Origin: an uncultured Paraprevotella sp.
GTDB taxonomy: Bacteria > Bacteroidota > Bacteroidia > Bacteroidales > Bacteroidaceae
Direction: 5' to 3'
DNA: 41,937 nt
Assembly (NCBI GenBank): GCA_944321525.1
Contig: CALULQ010000033.1
Span: 1-41,937, forward strand
Each line of letters starts with the position of its first letter. Position 1 is the stretch's first letter. Made by a program: the position numbers and the translations under genes. The notes under the pieces are model-generated. The model saw nothing but the letters and a program-made list of their open reading frames with translations, was not told where the DNA came from and did no database searches. This document shows positions 25,807 through 35,028 of this stretch, piece by piece.

Positions 25807-27348
25807 TCATTCCCTCACCTTCCACTCCTGAATGTTGCGGGTGGACGAGCTGAAATTCACTCCAATCTTATAGACTTTGCGCCCGTCTGTTTGGAACGGC
25901 ACGGCATATCCCTTTTCTTCTATCTGGCGTAGCGCCTCTTCGGCCGTCCCTTCCAGTTTGAACTCCATCACATAGATAAAACCGCTTGTCTGCAGCACTA
26001 AGTCTATGCGTCCTTGCGAAGTATGATATTCGGCATTCACATAGAAGCCAATCAGGTTGAAGACAATGAAAAGCACATTCTGATAATGGAGTTCTTGGTC
26101 GCGAACCAATTCGTATGGAGTATCGGCAAAGAACGATTGCAAACGGCGGAAAAAAGCATCAATGTCCCCCGAACGAATCTCTTCTACAAACTTCCGGATA
26201 TAAGACGGTGCTTCGCTTTCATCCACACTGGCATACGAAGGCAGCAGGAATTTCATGAATCCCTCTTCCACTTCTTTGTTGGGAAAGCCCAAGGTGTAAA
26301 GTCCGAACTCCTTATTGTAACTTCTGATGGTAAGATAACCGCTCTGATAAATGACGGGTAGCGGCTTGTCGTCTCCATACACATTATCCAGCACCTCTAC
26401 GTCCGTCTCGGACGTAATGAGATTCTCCAGCCTGAACTTGTTCTGTTTGAGCAATTTCACCAAATAAGTCGGCGTGCCGGTAGCGAACCAGTAACTCCCC
26501 AGCCTTTGGGAATCGAACACATTCAACAGGCTGAACGGATTATATATTCCTTCGGAATCCTCCATGAAATGGTAACCGTCATACCGCTCCTTCAGCTGAT
26601 GGCACATTTCCTCGTAAGTCACTCCCTGCGATTCAGCCAACTCATGTAATTGCGGCTCCAGATTGGCGTGCAGTTCCTGTTCGGTGATGCCGCACAAGTT
26701 CACATACCGCCGGTCCATGGAAATGTCCTTCAGATTGTTCAGGTCGCTGAAAACACTTGTTTTTCCGAACTTGGTGACCCCGGTCAACATCCCGAACTTG
26801 ATGCAGCGGTCCATGGTCTTCAACACGCCATAGAAAGGTTTCAAGGTGGCACGGAACTCTTCCTGCAAAGGTTTGTCGCCAATAGCCTGCAAAAGCGGCT
26901 TGTCGTATTCATCCACAAGAATGACGACCGGAGTTCCGGTTTTCTCGTATGCCCGGCTGATGATTCCCTTAAACCGTAGGGCGAGGGTCGTTTCCTCAGG
27001 CGCGGTCCCATATAGGCCTTCCCATTTCGTCAGGGCATCATTCAAGATGGCATACAAGCTGTCGGGCGAATCATATTTCTCGATATTCAAGTCCAAGTGC
27101 AACACGGGATATACCTTCCACTCCTTCTCCAGTTTCTCAATGGCCAGTCCCCGGAACAGTTCCTTCCTTCCGGAGAAATAAGCCTCGAGTGTAGAAATGA
27201 GCAGGCTTTTCCCGAAACGACGCGGACGGCTCAGGAAATAGTAACAGCCTGTTTTAACTAATTGGTATATCAAATCCGTCTTATCAATATAAAGATAACT
27301 ATCTTTCCGGAGGGACTTGAAATCTTGTATGCCTATCGGGTACAACAT
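25807..27348 (-). CDS. AAA-ATPase-like protein with C-terminal PD-(D/E)XK nuclease domain
   Basis: The 513-residue protein has the AAA-ATPase_like start IGIQDFKSLRKDSYLYIDKT and a Walker A region with GKS at 46-48 (SRPRRFGKSLL). LVDEYDKPL near residue 140 acts as Walker B. The C-terminal PD-(D/E)XK domain has D449 and E462-x-K464 (IDLVLQ...YVMEFK). This two-domain family is multicopy in Bacteroides and Clostridia genomes. Its function is not established, although links to mobile DNA or defence have been proposed. Base composition is more AT-rich than in the housekeeping genes. It is transcribed alone, with a -7 box at 27380. Confidence 0.88.
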   Translation of the reverse strand: MLYPIGIQDFKSLRKDSYLYIDKTDLIYQLVKTGCYYFLSRPRRFGKSLLISTLEAYFSGRKELFRGLAIEKLEKEWKVYPVLHLDLNIEKYDSPDSLYAILNDALTKWEGLYGTAPEETTLALRFKGIISRAYEKTGTPVVILVDEYDKPLLQAIGDKPLQEEFRATLKPFYGVLKTMDRCIKFGMLTGVTKFGKTSVFSDLNNLKDISMDRRYVNLCGITEQELHANLEPQLHELAESQGVTYEEMCHQLKERYDGYHFMEDSEGIYNPFSLLNVFDSQRLGSYWFATGTPTYLVKLLKQNKFRLENLITSETDVEVLDNVYGDDKPLPVIYQSGYLTIRSYNKEFGLYTLGFPNKEVEEGFMKFLLPSYASVDESEAPSYIRKFVEEIRSGDIDAFFRRLQSFFADTPYELVRDQELHYQNVLFIVFNLIGFYVNAEYHTSQGRIDLVLQTSGFIYVMEFKLEGTAEEALRQIEEKGYAVPFQTDGRKVYKIGVNFSSSTRNIQEWKVRE

Positions 27349-27379
27349 GATGGAAAGCTTTTTAAACCTATACTATCCA

Positions 27380-27387
27380 CAAAGATA
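27380..27387 (-). promoter_or_regulatory. -7 box of the AAA-ATPase gene
   Basis: The minus strand reads TATCTTTG, 31 bases before the ATG at 27348. Confidence 0.65.
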
Positions 27388-27779
27388 GTAAGACTTTGGC
27401 TGAATCTCCCATTCGAACGGCATTATTCAGAAAAATATTTTTCTTTTGTTTCATCTGTCCGGCAAAATGACTTGCTATTGTGCGGATGGTGCTCAGGACC
27501 GTACAACAGGCGGAAAAGAGAACCGCCATATATCTACAACTTCCATCCATATTTCCTCTGAACCGATGAGGGGATTGTGGACTGATTCATTTCCCACGCA
27601 ATTATAAGACTTCCAGACTGCGGTCCATGGTGCTTCGGGCTTCCGGTTGCTTGTCGTTCAGGGGAATTCAGCGTGGTTCGTATGCCGGAATAGCCGCATG
27701 CTCTGTTCCATGTCGAAGACCTCTTGGACTTTGCAACCAAGTTGCGCCCTCAAATCATTGCGAGGTCGGCTTTTTTCCT
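27388..27779. other. Spacer between the AAA-ATPase gene and the efflux operon
   Basis: This stretch of about 390 bases between two divergent promoters holds no recognised gene. The short ORFs here (for example 27534-27740 minus) show no family signature. No hairpin with a T-run, no repeat copy and no tRNA was seen. It may be decayed sequence. Confidence 0.45.
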
Positions 27780-27787
27780 TATCTTTG
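27780..27787 (+). promoter_or_regulatory. -7 box of the metal-efflux operon
   Basis: TATCTTTG fits TAnnTTTG, 30 bases before the ATG at 27817. All four efflux genes follow on the same strand with short gaps. Confidence 0.65.
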
Positions 27788-27816
27788 TCCGCGTGAAAGA
27801 AACAAGACGAAGGAAG

Positions 27817-28200
27817 ATGAAATCCCGGTTCAAGGCCATATTGCTGATTGTGCTCTGCCTGTTGGTGCAGGCCGTGTCGGTCTATCCGCACCACCATCAC
27901 GCCGATGCCCTTTGCACGAAGCACGGCATGGAGGCATCGTTGCCGGCGCGTGCCCCGCAGCCTTGCACCGCGGGGTGCATCACGCACTTCAACCTGACCG
28001 TGCCCGAGACCACGCTTTCTGTCTCGCCGAAGTCGCCTTCCTTTCGGGAAGCGTTCCGTGCCGAACGCCCCTTCGTTTCCCGCCTGCAGCCTTGCGCTCA
28101 TGCGTCCGCATGCGGGTTCCCGCAAGCGGTGAGCTGTCCGTCGCCGCCGGTTGGTGGGGCAGGCCTGAGGGCGCCACCCTTCGCTTCCTTTTCCTTTTAG
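27817..28200 (+). CDS. Small His-rich exported protein, DUF6769-like
   Basis: The 127-residue protein has a hydrophobic signal segment (residues 7-22) followed at once by PHHHHAD (25-30) and several Cys (CTKHG, PCTAGCITHF). It resembles the DUF6769 proteins that lead heavy-metal efflux operons in Bacteroides. His and Cys after the signal suggest periplasmic metal binding, possibly handing metal to the RND pump. I chose the ATG at 27817, 30 bases after the promoter box, over the in-frame ATG at 27724, which lies upstream of the promoter. The next gene starts 43 bases later. Confidence 0.72.
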   Translation: MKSRFKAILLIVLCLLVQAVSVYPHHHHADALCTKHGMEASLPARAPQPCTAGCITHFNLTVPETTLSVSPKSPSFREAFRAERPFVSRLQPCAHASACGFPQAVSCPSPPVGGAGLRAPPFASFSF

Positions 28201-28243
28201 CGAAGAGATAATCCCTTTTTAAATCATTAAAATTCAAATTCCT

Positions 28244-29401
28244 ATGAAGAAAAGATATTTCTTGATGGGCGCATTGGCCGTATCCGTGCTGTGCGCCTGC
28301 CACAATCATGAGCATGGCGAAGAAGGGCACGACCATGAAGCGGAACAGACTGCTGTGGAAGACGACCACGACCATCACCCCGACGAAATCATCCTGACGG
28401 CCGAGAAGGCCAAGGCTGCCGGCATCGCCGTTGAAACCGTAAAGCCCGGAATGTTCCACCAAATCATACAGACGAGCGGCCAGGTGCTGGCCGCGCAAGG
28501 CGAAGAGACCACCGTCGTGGCTTCTGCGCCCGGCGTGGTGCGCTTCGCCCGCACCTTGGCACCGGGCTCGGCCGTGCGCCGCGGTGCCACATTGTTCCAT
28601 CTGTCTGCCGACAAAATGGAGGGAGGCGACCCCGTGGAACGGGCTTACATCGCCTATCAGAACGCCAAGGCGGAGCTTGAACGCGCCCGGCCGTTGGCCG
28701 AAAAGCAGATTGTCAGCCGCAAGGACCTGCAGGCGCTGCAAGCGGCCTACGAGGACGCACGGGTGGCCTACGAGGCCATCGACCCGGGGCATGCGCGGAA
28801 AGGCGTGGCCGTGGCGGCTCCCGCCGACGGGTTCGTGAAGAATGTGGCCGTGGGTGAGGGCGACTACGTGGCCACGGGGCAGGCCCTGGCCACCCTGACC
28901 CGGAACCGGAAACTGCAACTGCGGGCCGACGTGTCGGAACGCCACTACGGTTTCTTGGGGCAAATCCGTTCGGCACGTTTCAATACCCCGTATGACGACG
29001 CCGTCTATTCCATGGATTCGCTCCACGGTCGCGTGCTTTCCTACGGGAAGGCATCGGCCGACGCTTCCTTTTACATCCCCGTCACCTTTGAGTTCGACAA
29101 CGCCGGGAACATCGTGCCGGGAGCCTTGGTCGAGGTCTATCTCCTCGGAACCGAGCGCTCCGGCGTGCTGACCCTTCCGCTCTCTGCCCTGACCGAAGAA
29201 CAAGGCATGTACTTCGTCTATTTGCAGGAAGACAAGGAAGTCTATCGCAAACAAGAGGTGCGCATCGGTGCGGACGACGGACAGCGCGTGGAAATCCTCG
29301 CGGGACTGAAGGCGGGCGACCGCGTGGTGACCCGGGGGGCGATGCACGTGAAGCTGGCCTCGGCCTCGAATGCCATCCCGGCCCATACGCATTCCCATTA
29401 A
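28244..29401 (+). CDS. RND efflux periplasmic adaptor, heavy-metal type (CusB/CzcB family)
   Basis: The 385-residue adaptor links the inner-membrane pump to the outer-membrane channel. Cys19 in LCAC is a lipid anchor. It is followed by a His/Glu-rich tract (HNHEHGEEGHDHE, then DDHDHHPDE), which probably binds metal. The membrane-fusion-protein fold follows: barrel-sandwich halves (GQVLAAQGEETTVVASAPGV and GFVKNVAVGEGDYVATGQAL) around a short helical hairpin, and a beta-barrel. It ends 18 bases before the pump gene. Confidence 0.92.
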   Translation: MKKRYFLMGALAVSVLCACHNHEHGEEGHDHEAEQTAVEDDHDHHPDEIILTAEKAKAAGIAVETVKPGMFHQIIQTSGQVLAAQGEETTVVASAPGVVRFARTLAPGSAVRRGATLFHLSADKMEGGDPVERAYIAYQNAKAELERARPLAEKQIVSRKDLQALQAAYEDARVAYEAIDPGHARKGVAVAAPADGFVKNVAVGEGDYVATGQALATLTRNRKLQLRADVSERHYGFLGQIRSARFNTPYDDAVYSMDSLHGRVLSYGKASADASFYIPVTFEFDNAGNIVPGALVEVYLLGTERSGVLTLPLSALTEEQGMYFVYLQEDKEVYRKQEVRIGADDGQRVEILAGLKAGDRVVTRGAMHVKLASASNAIPAHTHSH

Positions 29402-29419
29402 CGGAAGGAGGAAACGACC

Positions 29420-32400
29420 ATGCTGAACAAAATCATTCGTTTTTCCTTGCAGAACAGGCTGCTCGTCCTCATTGCGTCCATTCTGTTGCTGGTGGGCGGG
29501 CTCTATCAGACGTTCCACACGGAAGTGGACGTCTTTCCCGACCTGAACGCTCCCACGGTGGTCGTCATGACCGAAGCGGGGGGCATGGCGGCCGAAGAGG
29601 TGGAGCAACTGGTGACGTTCCCCATAGAGACCGCCGTCAACGGGGCCACCGATGTGCGCCGCGTGCGCTCCTCGTCCACCACGGGCTTCTCCGTGGTGTG
29701 GGTGGAGTTCGATTGGGACACCGACATCTACCTGGCCCGGCAAATCGTGTCGGAGAAACTGGCCACCGTGGCCGAAAGTCTGCCCGACAATGTGGGCAAT
29801 CCCACGTTGGGGCCGCAGTCGTCCATCTTGGGTGAAGTACTCATCGTGGGACTCACGGCGGACAGCACGTCTATGCTCGACCTCCGCACGCTGGCCGACT
29901 GGGTCATCCGTCCGCGCCTGCTGTCCACGGGAGGCGTGGCGCAGGTGGCCGTTCTGGGCGGCGACATCAAGGAGTATCAGGTACTGATTCATCCCGAGCG
30001 CATGAAGCACTACGGCGTGACGCTCGGCGAGGTGATGGCCGCGGCGCGGGGCATGAACACGAACGCCAACGGCGGTGTCATCTACCAGTACGGCAATGAA
30101 TACATCGTGCGCGGCGTGCTTTCCACCGACGACGTGCGGCAGATGGGCCGTGCCGTGGTGAAGACCGTCGGCGGAGCGCCCGTCACCTTGGCCGACGTAG
30201 CCGATGTGCAGGTGGGCAGCCAGCAGCCCAAACTAGGATTGGCGTCCGAAAAAGGAAAGCCCGCCGTGCTGCTCACCGTGACCAAGCAGCCGAACACGGG
30301 CACCATCGAACTGACCGGCAAACTGGAAACCGCCCTGCACGACTTGCAGAAGAGCCTGCCGGCCGACGTGAAGGTGTCCACCGACGTGTTCCGTCAGTCA
30401 CGTTTCATCGAGAGTTCCATCCAGAACGTGCAGGATTCGTTGCTCGAGGGGGCCATCTTCGTAGTCATCGTGCTGTTCCTTTTCCTGGCCAACGTGCGCA
30501 CCACGGTCATTTCCCTGGTGACGCTCCCCCTTTCGTTGCTCGTCACCATCCTCGTGCTCCACTACATGGGGCTGACGCTCAACACCATGAGCCTCGGAGG
30601 CATGGCCATCGCCATCGGCTCGCTGGTGGACGACGCCATAGTGGACGTGGAGAATGTGTGGAAACACTTGCGCGAGAACCGCATGTTGCCCGAGGCGCAA
30701 CGGCTGCGGGTGCGCGACGTGGTGTTCAACGCTTCCCGCGAAGTGCGCATGCCCATCCTGAACTCCACGCTCATCATCATCGTCAGCTTCATCCCCCTCT
30801 TCTTCCTGAGTGGCATGGAGGGGCGCATGCTCGTGCCGCTGGGTGTGGCCTTCATCGTCTCGCTGTTCGCCTCCACCATCGTGGCGCTGACCCTGACGCC
30901 GGTGCTGTGCAGCTACCTGCTGGGCCACAAAGCCAAAGCGGGCGGCCTGCCGCGCGAAGCCTTCCTGGCGGTGTGGCTGAAAATGCACTACCGCAACGGG
31001 CTGCTGTGGGCCTTGGCGCATAAGAAGGCCGTCGTGGGCACCACCCTCGCGCTCTTCGCCGTGGCCCTGGGCTGTTTCTTCACCCTCGGCCGCAGCTTCC
31101 TGCCCTCCTTCAACGAAGGTTCTTTCACCATCAATATCAGTTCCCTGCCGGGCATTTCGCTGGACGAGTCGGACAAGATCGGGCGGCAGGCCGAAGAACT
31201 GCTGCTCTCCATTCCCGAGATCCAGACCGTGGCCCGCAAGACGGGGCGCGCCGAGCTGGACGAACACGCGTTGGGCGTGAACGTGTCGGAAATCGAGGCC
31301 CCCTTCGAGCTGAAAGACCGCAGCCACGCGGAACTGCTCGACGAGGTGCGCCACAAACTGTCGGTCATCAGCGGGGCGAACATCGAGATAGGCCAGCCCA
31401 TCAGCCACCGCATCGACGCCATGCTGAGCGGCACGCAGGCCGGCATCGCCATCAAACTCTTCGGCGACGACCTGAACAAGATGTTCCAGATAGGCAACCA
31501 AATCAAGGCCGCCATCGCCGATGTGGAGGGCGTGGCCGACCTGAACGTGGAGCAACAGATAGAACGGCCGGAACTGAAAATCACGCCCAAGCGCGAGATG
31601 CTGGCCCGGTATGGCATCTCCCTGCCCCAATTCTATGAGTTTGTCACGGTGAACATGGCGGGCGAGACGGTGTCGCAAGTCTATGAGCAAGGCCGCTCGT
31701 TCAACCTCGTGGTGCGCTCGGCCGAGGGCCACCGTAACACCATGGACCACATCCGCGACTTGATGATTGACGATGCGGCGGGCAACAAGGTCCCGTTCTC
31801 CTACGTGGCCGACATCCGGTCGGCCACCGGCCCGAACACCATCAACCGCGAGAACGTGAAGCGCAAGATTGTCGTCTCGGCCAACGCCAGCGGACGCGAC
31901 ATGCGCAGCGTGGTGGACGACATCCGCCGGCGGATAGACAGTGAGGTCAGCCTGCCCGAAGGCTATCACATCGAATACGGCGGACAGTTCGAGAGCGAGG
32001 CTTCGGCCAGCCGCGTCCTGCTGCTGACTTCCGCGCTCAGCATCGTGGTCATCTTCCTGCTGCTCTACCTGCAGTTCCGCAACGCGGCGCAGAGCGGCGT
32101 CATCCTGCTCAACCTTCCGCTGGCGCTCATCGGCGGCGTGTTCGCCCTGCTGCTCACCACCGGCGAAGTCAGCATCCCGGCCATCATCGGTTTCATCTCG
32201 CTCTTCGGCATCGCCACCCGTAACGGCATGTTGCTCGTCAGCCACTACAACACGCTGCGCGAAGAGGGGCTCACGTTGCGCGAGTGCGTCCTCCAGGGTT
32301 CGCTCGACCGTCTGAACCCCATCCTGATGACGGCCCTCTCGTCGGCTCTGGCCCTCATTCCGCTCGCCTTGCGCGGCGACTTGCCGGGCAACGAAATACA

Positions 32401-32518
32401 AAGCCCGATGGCCAAGGTGATATTGGGCGGCCTGCTGACCTCCACCTTCCTGAACGCGTTCATCATTCCTATCATCTATGAATGGATGAACCGCAAGGAC
32501 AAACTGCAAAAACAATGA
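29420..32518 (+). CDS. Heavy-metal RND efflux pump (CusA/CzcA family)
   Basis: The 1032-residue proton-driven transporter spans the inner membrane 12 times, with two large periplasmic loops. The family core in the fourth helix, GSLVDDAIVDVEN (D404, D405, D409, E411), supplies the acidic residues for proton relay. The porter-domain block PSFNEGSFTI is closer to CzcA-like (PSLDEG) than to CusA proteins with their methionine ladder (MPST...), so divalent cations such as zinc, cobalt or nickel seem at least as likely as Cu(I). It overlaps the channel gene by four bases (ATGA). The metal is not proven by sequence. Confidence 0.93.
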   Translation: MLNKIIRFSLQNRLLVLIASILLLVGGLYQTFHTEVDVFPDLNAPTVVVMTEAGGMAAEEVEQLVTFPIETAVNGATDVRRVRSSSTTGFSVVWVEFDWDTDIYLARQIVSEKLATVAESLPDNVGNPTLGPQSSILGEVLIVGLTADSTSMLDLRTLADWVIRPRLLSTGGVAQVAVLGGDIKEYQVLIHPERMKHYGVTLGEVMAAARGMNTNANGGVIYQYGNEYIVRGVLSTDDVRQMGRAVVKTVGGAPVTLADVADVQVGSQQPKLGLASEKGKPAVLLTVTKQPNTGTIELTGKLETALHDLQKSLPADVKVSTDVFRQSRFIESSIQNVQDSLLEGAIFVVIVLFLFLANVRTTVISLVTLPLSLLVTILVLHYMGLTLNTMSLGGMAIAIGSLVDDAIVDVENVWKHLRENRMLPEAQRLRVRDVVFNASREVRMPILNSTLIIIVSFIPLFFLSGMEGRMLVPLGVAFIVSLFASTIVALTLTPVLCSYLLGHKAKAGGLPREAFLAVWLKMHYRNGLLWALAHKKAVVGTTLALFAVALGCFFTLGRSFLPSFNEGSFTINISSLPGISLDESDKIGRQAEELLLSIPEIQTVARKTGRAELDEHALGVNVSEIEAPFELKDRSHAELLDEVRHKLSVISGANIEIGQPISHRIDAMLSGTQAGIAIKLFGDDLNKMFQIGNQIKAAIADVEGVADLNVEQQIERPELKITPKREMLARYGISLPQFYEFVTVNMAGETVSQVYEQGRSFNLVVRSAEGHRNTMDHIRDLMIDDAAGNKVPFSYVADIRSATGPNTINRENVKRKIVVSANASGRDMRSVVDDIRRRIDSEVSLPEGYHIEYGGQFESEASASRVLLLTSALSIVVIFLLLYLQFRNAAQSGVILLNLPLALIGGVFALLLTTGEVSIPAIIGFISLFGIATRNGMLLVSHYNTLREEGLTLRECVLQGSLDRLNPILMTALSSALALIPLALRGDLPGNEIQSPMAKVILGGLLTSTFLNAFIIPIIYEWMNRKDKLQKQ

Positions 32519-33699
32519 AAGCAATGAAAAGAAGACTCATCATCATAGCGCTCTGCACCTTGTGCCTGCCCCGCTTGCAGGCACAGGGCGTGGACGAAGT
32601 GCTGCAAAGCGTAGCGCAGCACAACAAGGCCCTTCAGGCCCAACGGCAGGCCGACGCGGCCGAGAAGACCGGCATTGAGGCCGAAAACGGGTTGGAAGAC
32701 CCCAGCGTGGAATACAGTTCCTTCTTCAGCAAGGGCGTCAGCGGACAGGCCGGCTCCGAGCTGGTCGTCTCACAGGGATTCGACTTCCCCACGGTGTACG
32801 GGCAGCGCAGTCGTGCCGGACGCGAGCGGAAGGAGGCCGTGGACTTGCGTGCCGAAGCCTTGCGGCGCGACATCTTGCTCCAGGCCAAGAACCTGTGTCT
32901 GGAACTCATCCGCCTGAACCGGTTGCAGGACTTGCTGTCGCGGCGCATGGAGAATGCCGACGAACTGCTCGCCCTTTTCAAGGACCGCCTCGAGGCGGGC
33001 GACGCCACCCTCATCGACGTGAACAAAATCAAGATGGAGCGCATGAGCATACAGACAGAGGTGTTGCAGAACAACGCGGCGCACCGCACGGCCCTGCAGT
33101 CGCTCCTGGCCCTGAACGGGAACATGCCGCTCACGTTCGACGAGCGGGAATATCCCGCCGTACCCGACACCCGCGACTTTGAAGTGCTGTGCAGCGAAGC
33201 CTTGGCTGCCGACGCCGCACTCATGGCCGCCGAGGCGGACACCCGCGCGGCGCAGCGCACGCTTTCCGCAAACCGTCACGGCTGGCTGCCCAAACTGGAA
33301 ATCGGTTACCGGCGGAATACGGGCGAAGACAGCAAGGAGCACGGTTTCCTCGTGGGCGGCTCCATCCCCCTGTTCTCCAACCGGCGGCAGGTGAAAATGG
33401 CACGCGCGCAATCCGTGGCCGCGCAGCTCACGGCCGACGAGCTCCGGCTGCAGGCCGAGGCCGCCTTGCACGCCGGATTCAACGAGATGCAGCAACTGCG
33501 CAAGTCGATGGAAGTGTACGACAAGCCGCTGATGCTGCAAACCCTCGAGCTGCTGAAGGCGAGTGTAAAGGGCGGGGAAATGTCGGTGACGGATTATTTC
33601 GTGGAGGCCGACCAGATTTATCGCAACCTTCAGGCCTTCATGGAACTGGAATACCAATACCAGAAATCGGCAGCCACGCTGTATAAAAACAGATTGTAG
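32515..33699 (+). CDS. TolC-family outer-membrane efflux channel
   Basis: The 394-residue protein completes the tripartite pump. After a signal peptide (...CLPRLQAQ) come two repeats of long coiled-coil helices (AQHNKALQAQRQADAAEKTG and SRRMENADELLALFKDRLEAG) and strands typical of outer-membrane efflux proteins such as CusC/CzcC. I use the ATG at 32515, which overlaps the pump stop as ATGA; a second ATG at 32524 gives a slightly shorter form. No clear terminator follows before the next promoter at 33776. Confidence 0.9.
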   Translation: MKAMKRRLIIIALCTLCLPRLQAQGVDEVLQSVAQHNKALQAQRQADAAEKTGIEAENGLEDPSVEYSSFFSKGVSGQAGSELVVSQGFDFPTVYGQRSRAGRERKEAVDLRAEALRRDILLQAKNLCLELIRLNRLQDLLSRRMENADELLALFKDRLEAGDATLIDVNKIKMERMSIQTEVLQNNAAHRTALQSLLALNGNMPLTFDEREYPAVPDTRDFEVLCSEALAADAALMAAEADTRAAQRTLSANRHGWLPKLEIGYRRNTGEDSKEHGFLVGGSIPLFSNRRQVKMARAQSVAAQLTADELRLQAEAALHAGFNEMQQLRKSMEVYDKPLMLQTLELLKASVKGGEMSVTDYFVEADQIYRNLQAFMELEYQYQKSAATLYKNRL

Positions 33700-33775
33700 C
33701 CGCCGGAAATCATAAGGGACGTGAAAAAGAAAAAAGATTTCTGTCAAAGTGTGTGCGTATGTCAGTTTCTTTTTC

Positions 33776-33783
33776 TAACTTTG
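33776..33783 (+). promoter_or_regulatory. -7 box of the SDR gene
   Basis: TAACTTTG fits TAnnTTTG, 34 bases before the ATG at 33818. The start codon follows an A/T-rich leader with no Shine-Dalgarno site. Confidence 0.65.
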
Positions 33784-33817
33784 CGAGAGAGGAAAACGCC
33801 TATTAAATTAAATAAAC

Positions 33818-34627
33818 ATGGAAAAGAACTTTTTGCAGAATTTCTCTTTGGAAGGTAAGGTCGCCCTGGTTACAGGAGCTTCTTACGGTATCGGTTTCGC
33901 CATTGCCACGGCTTTTGCCCGCAGCGGTGCCACCATCGTGTTCAACGACATCAAGCAGGAATTGGTGGACAAAGGCTTGGCTTCCTACAAGGAACTGGGC
34001 ATCGAAGCCCACGGCTACGTGTGCGACGTGACCAACGAAGAGGCCGTGAACGCCTTCGTCGCCCAAGTGGAGAAGGAAGTCGGCACGATTGACATCCTCG
34101 TGAACAACGCCGGCATCATCAAGCGCATCCCCATGACGGAAATGTCGGCAGCGGAATTCCGCCAGGTCATCGACGTGGACCTGAACGCGCCGTTCATCGT
34201 GTCGAAGGCCGTTATCCCCGGCATGCTCAAGAAGGGCCATGGCAAGATCATCAACATCTGCTCCATGATGTCCGAACTGGGCCGCGAGACCGTGTCGGCC
34301 TATGCCGCAGCCAAGGGTGGCCTGAAGATGCTGACGCGCAACATCTGCTCGGAATACGGCGAATTCAACATCCAGTGCAACGGCATCGGCCCGGGCTACA
34401 TCGCCACGCCGCAGACCGCTCCGCTGCGCGAACGCCAGCCGGACGGCAGCCGTCATCCGTTCGACAGCTTCATCGTGGCCAAGACTCCGGCTGCGCGCTG
34501 GGGAACTCCGGAAGACCTGCAGGGCACGGCCGTGTTCCTGGCTTCGGACGCCTCCAACTTCGTCAACGGACAGGTGGTTTACGTAGACGGCGGTATTCTG
34601 GCCTACATCGGCAAGCAGCCGAAATAA
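33818..34627 (+). CDS. SDR oxidoreductase, gluconate 5-dehydrogenase-like
   Basis: The 269-residue short-chain dehydrogenase has the NAD(P) site TGASYGIG, NNAG, catalytic Ser in CSMMSE, and YAAAK. The C-terminal motif GPGYIATPQT and overall layout match gluconate 5-dehydrogenase and 2-deoxy-D-gluconate 3-dehydrogenase (KduD-type) enzymes, which act on sugar acids. The exact substrate cannot be read from the sequence. It forms its own transcription unit with a promoter at 33776 and a strong terminator at 34667, and is not clearly tied to the fructan operon that follows. Confidence 0.86.
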   Translation: MEKNFLQNFSLEGKVALVTGASYGIGFAIATAFARSGATIVFNDIKQELVDKGLASYKELGIEAHGYVCDVTNEEAVNAFVAQVEKEVGTIDILVNNAGIIKRIPMTEMSAAEFRQVIDVDLNAPFIVSKAVIPGMLKKGHGKIINICSMMSELGRETVSAYAAAKGGLKMLTRNICSEYGEFNIQCNGIGPGYIATPQTAPLRERQPDGSRHPFDSFIVAKTPAARWGTPEDLQGTAVFLASDASNFVNGQVVYVDGGILAYIGKQPK

Positions 34628-34666
34628 ACGGCTTCCGGTTTTTCCGGAACCATTCATAATAAAAAG

Positions 34667-34700
34667 AGGGCGTGTCATCCAATCGGCACGCCCTTTTTTT
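34667..34700 (+). terminator. Intrinsic terminator of the SDR gene
   Basis: AGGGCGTG (34667-34674) pairs with CACGCCCT (34687-34694), followed by TTTTTTT. A smaller inverted repeat, TTCCGG/CCGGAA, lies between the stop and this hairpin. Confidence 0.9.
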
Positions 34701-35028
34701 CCATAGCTCCATGAATGTCATTTTGTCAAAACGTCAGAACCGCCCTCACGAGAATGGCGCAGAAGGAAGCCGGACGGGTGCGGACGGAAATACGCGAACC
34801 TCAGGGGCCCAAGGACATGCAGGATGAAAGCGGAAGAACCGTTTCCGCGACACTTTGCAGCCTGAGGCGGGACGTTGTGCGGTCAGGCTTTGCCCCCGGG
34901 TCAGCCCGAAGAGGGGAAAGGCTAGCAAAAGGACAATCGGTTTTTGCACGCGGACGGGCTCCAACCAGAAAGAAAAAGCCGTCCGAAGTCCTTGTTTCCT
35001 CCTTTTTTCCACCCTCTTTGAAACGTCC
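34701..35028. other. Non-coding spacer before the palindrome array
   Basis: ORFs of 130-170 codons cross this region on both strands but show no family signature, and the frames conflict. I see no gene. The stretch leads into the TTGCSGCAA array and the fructan operon upstream region. Confidence 0.4.

Noticed and set aside
27534..27740. Minus-strand 68-codon ORF in the spacer before the efflux operon
   Set aside because: No start signal, no similarity that I recognise, and it lies between two divergent promoters.
22772..27816. Attachment-site duplicate of the tRNA-Gln 3' end
   Set aside because: I scanned the AT-rich block for a copy of the T-arm and acceptor sequence and found none, so an integrated element at this tRNA is not supported directly.
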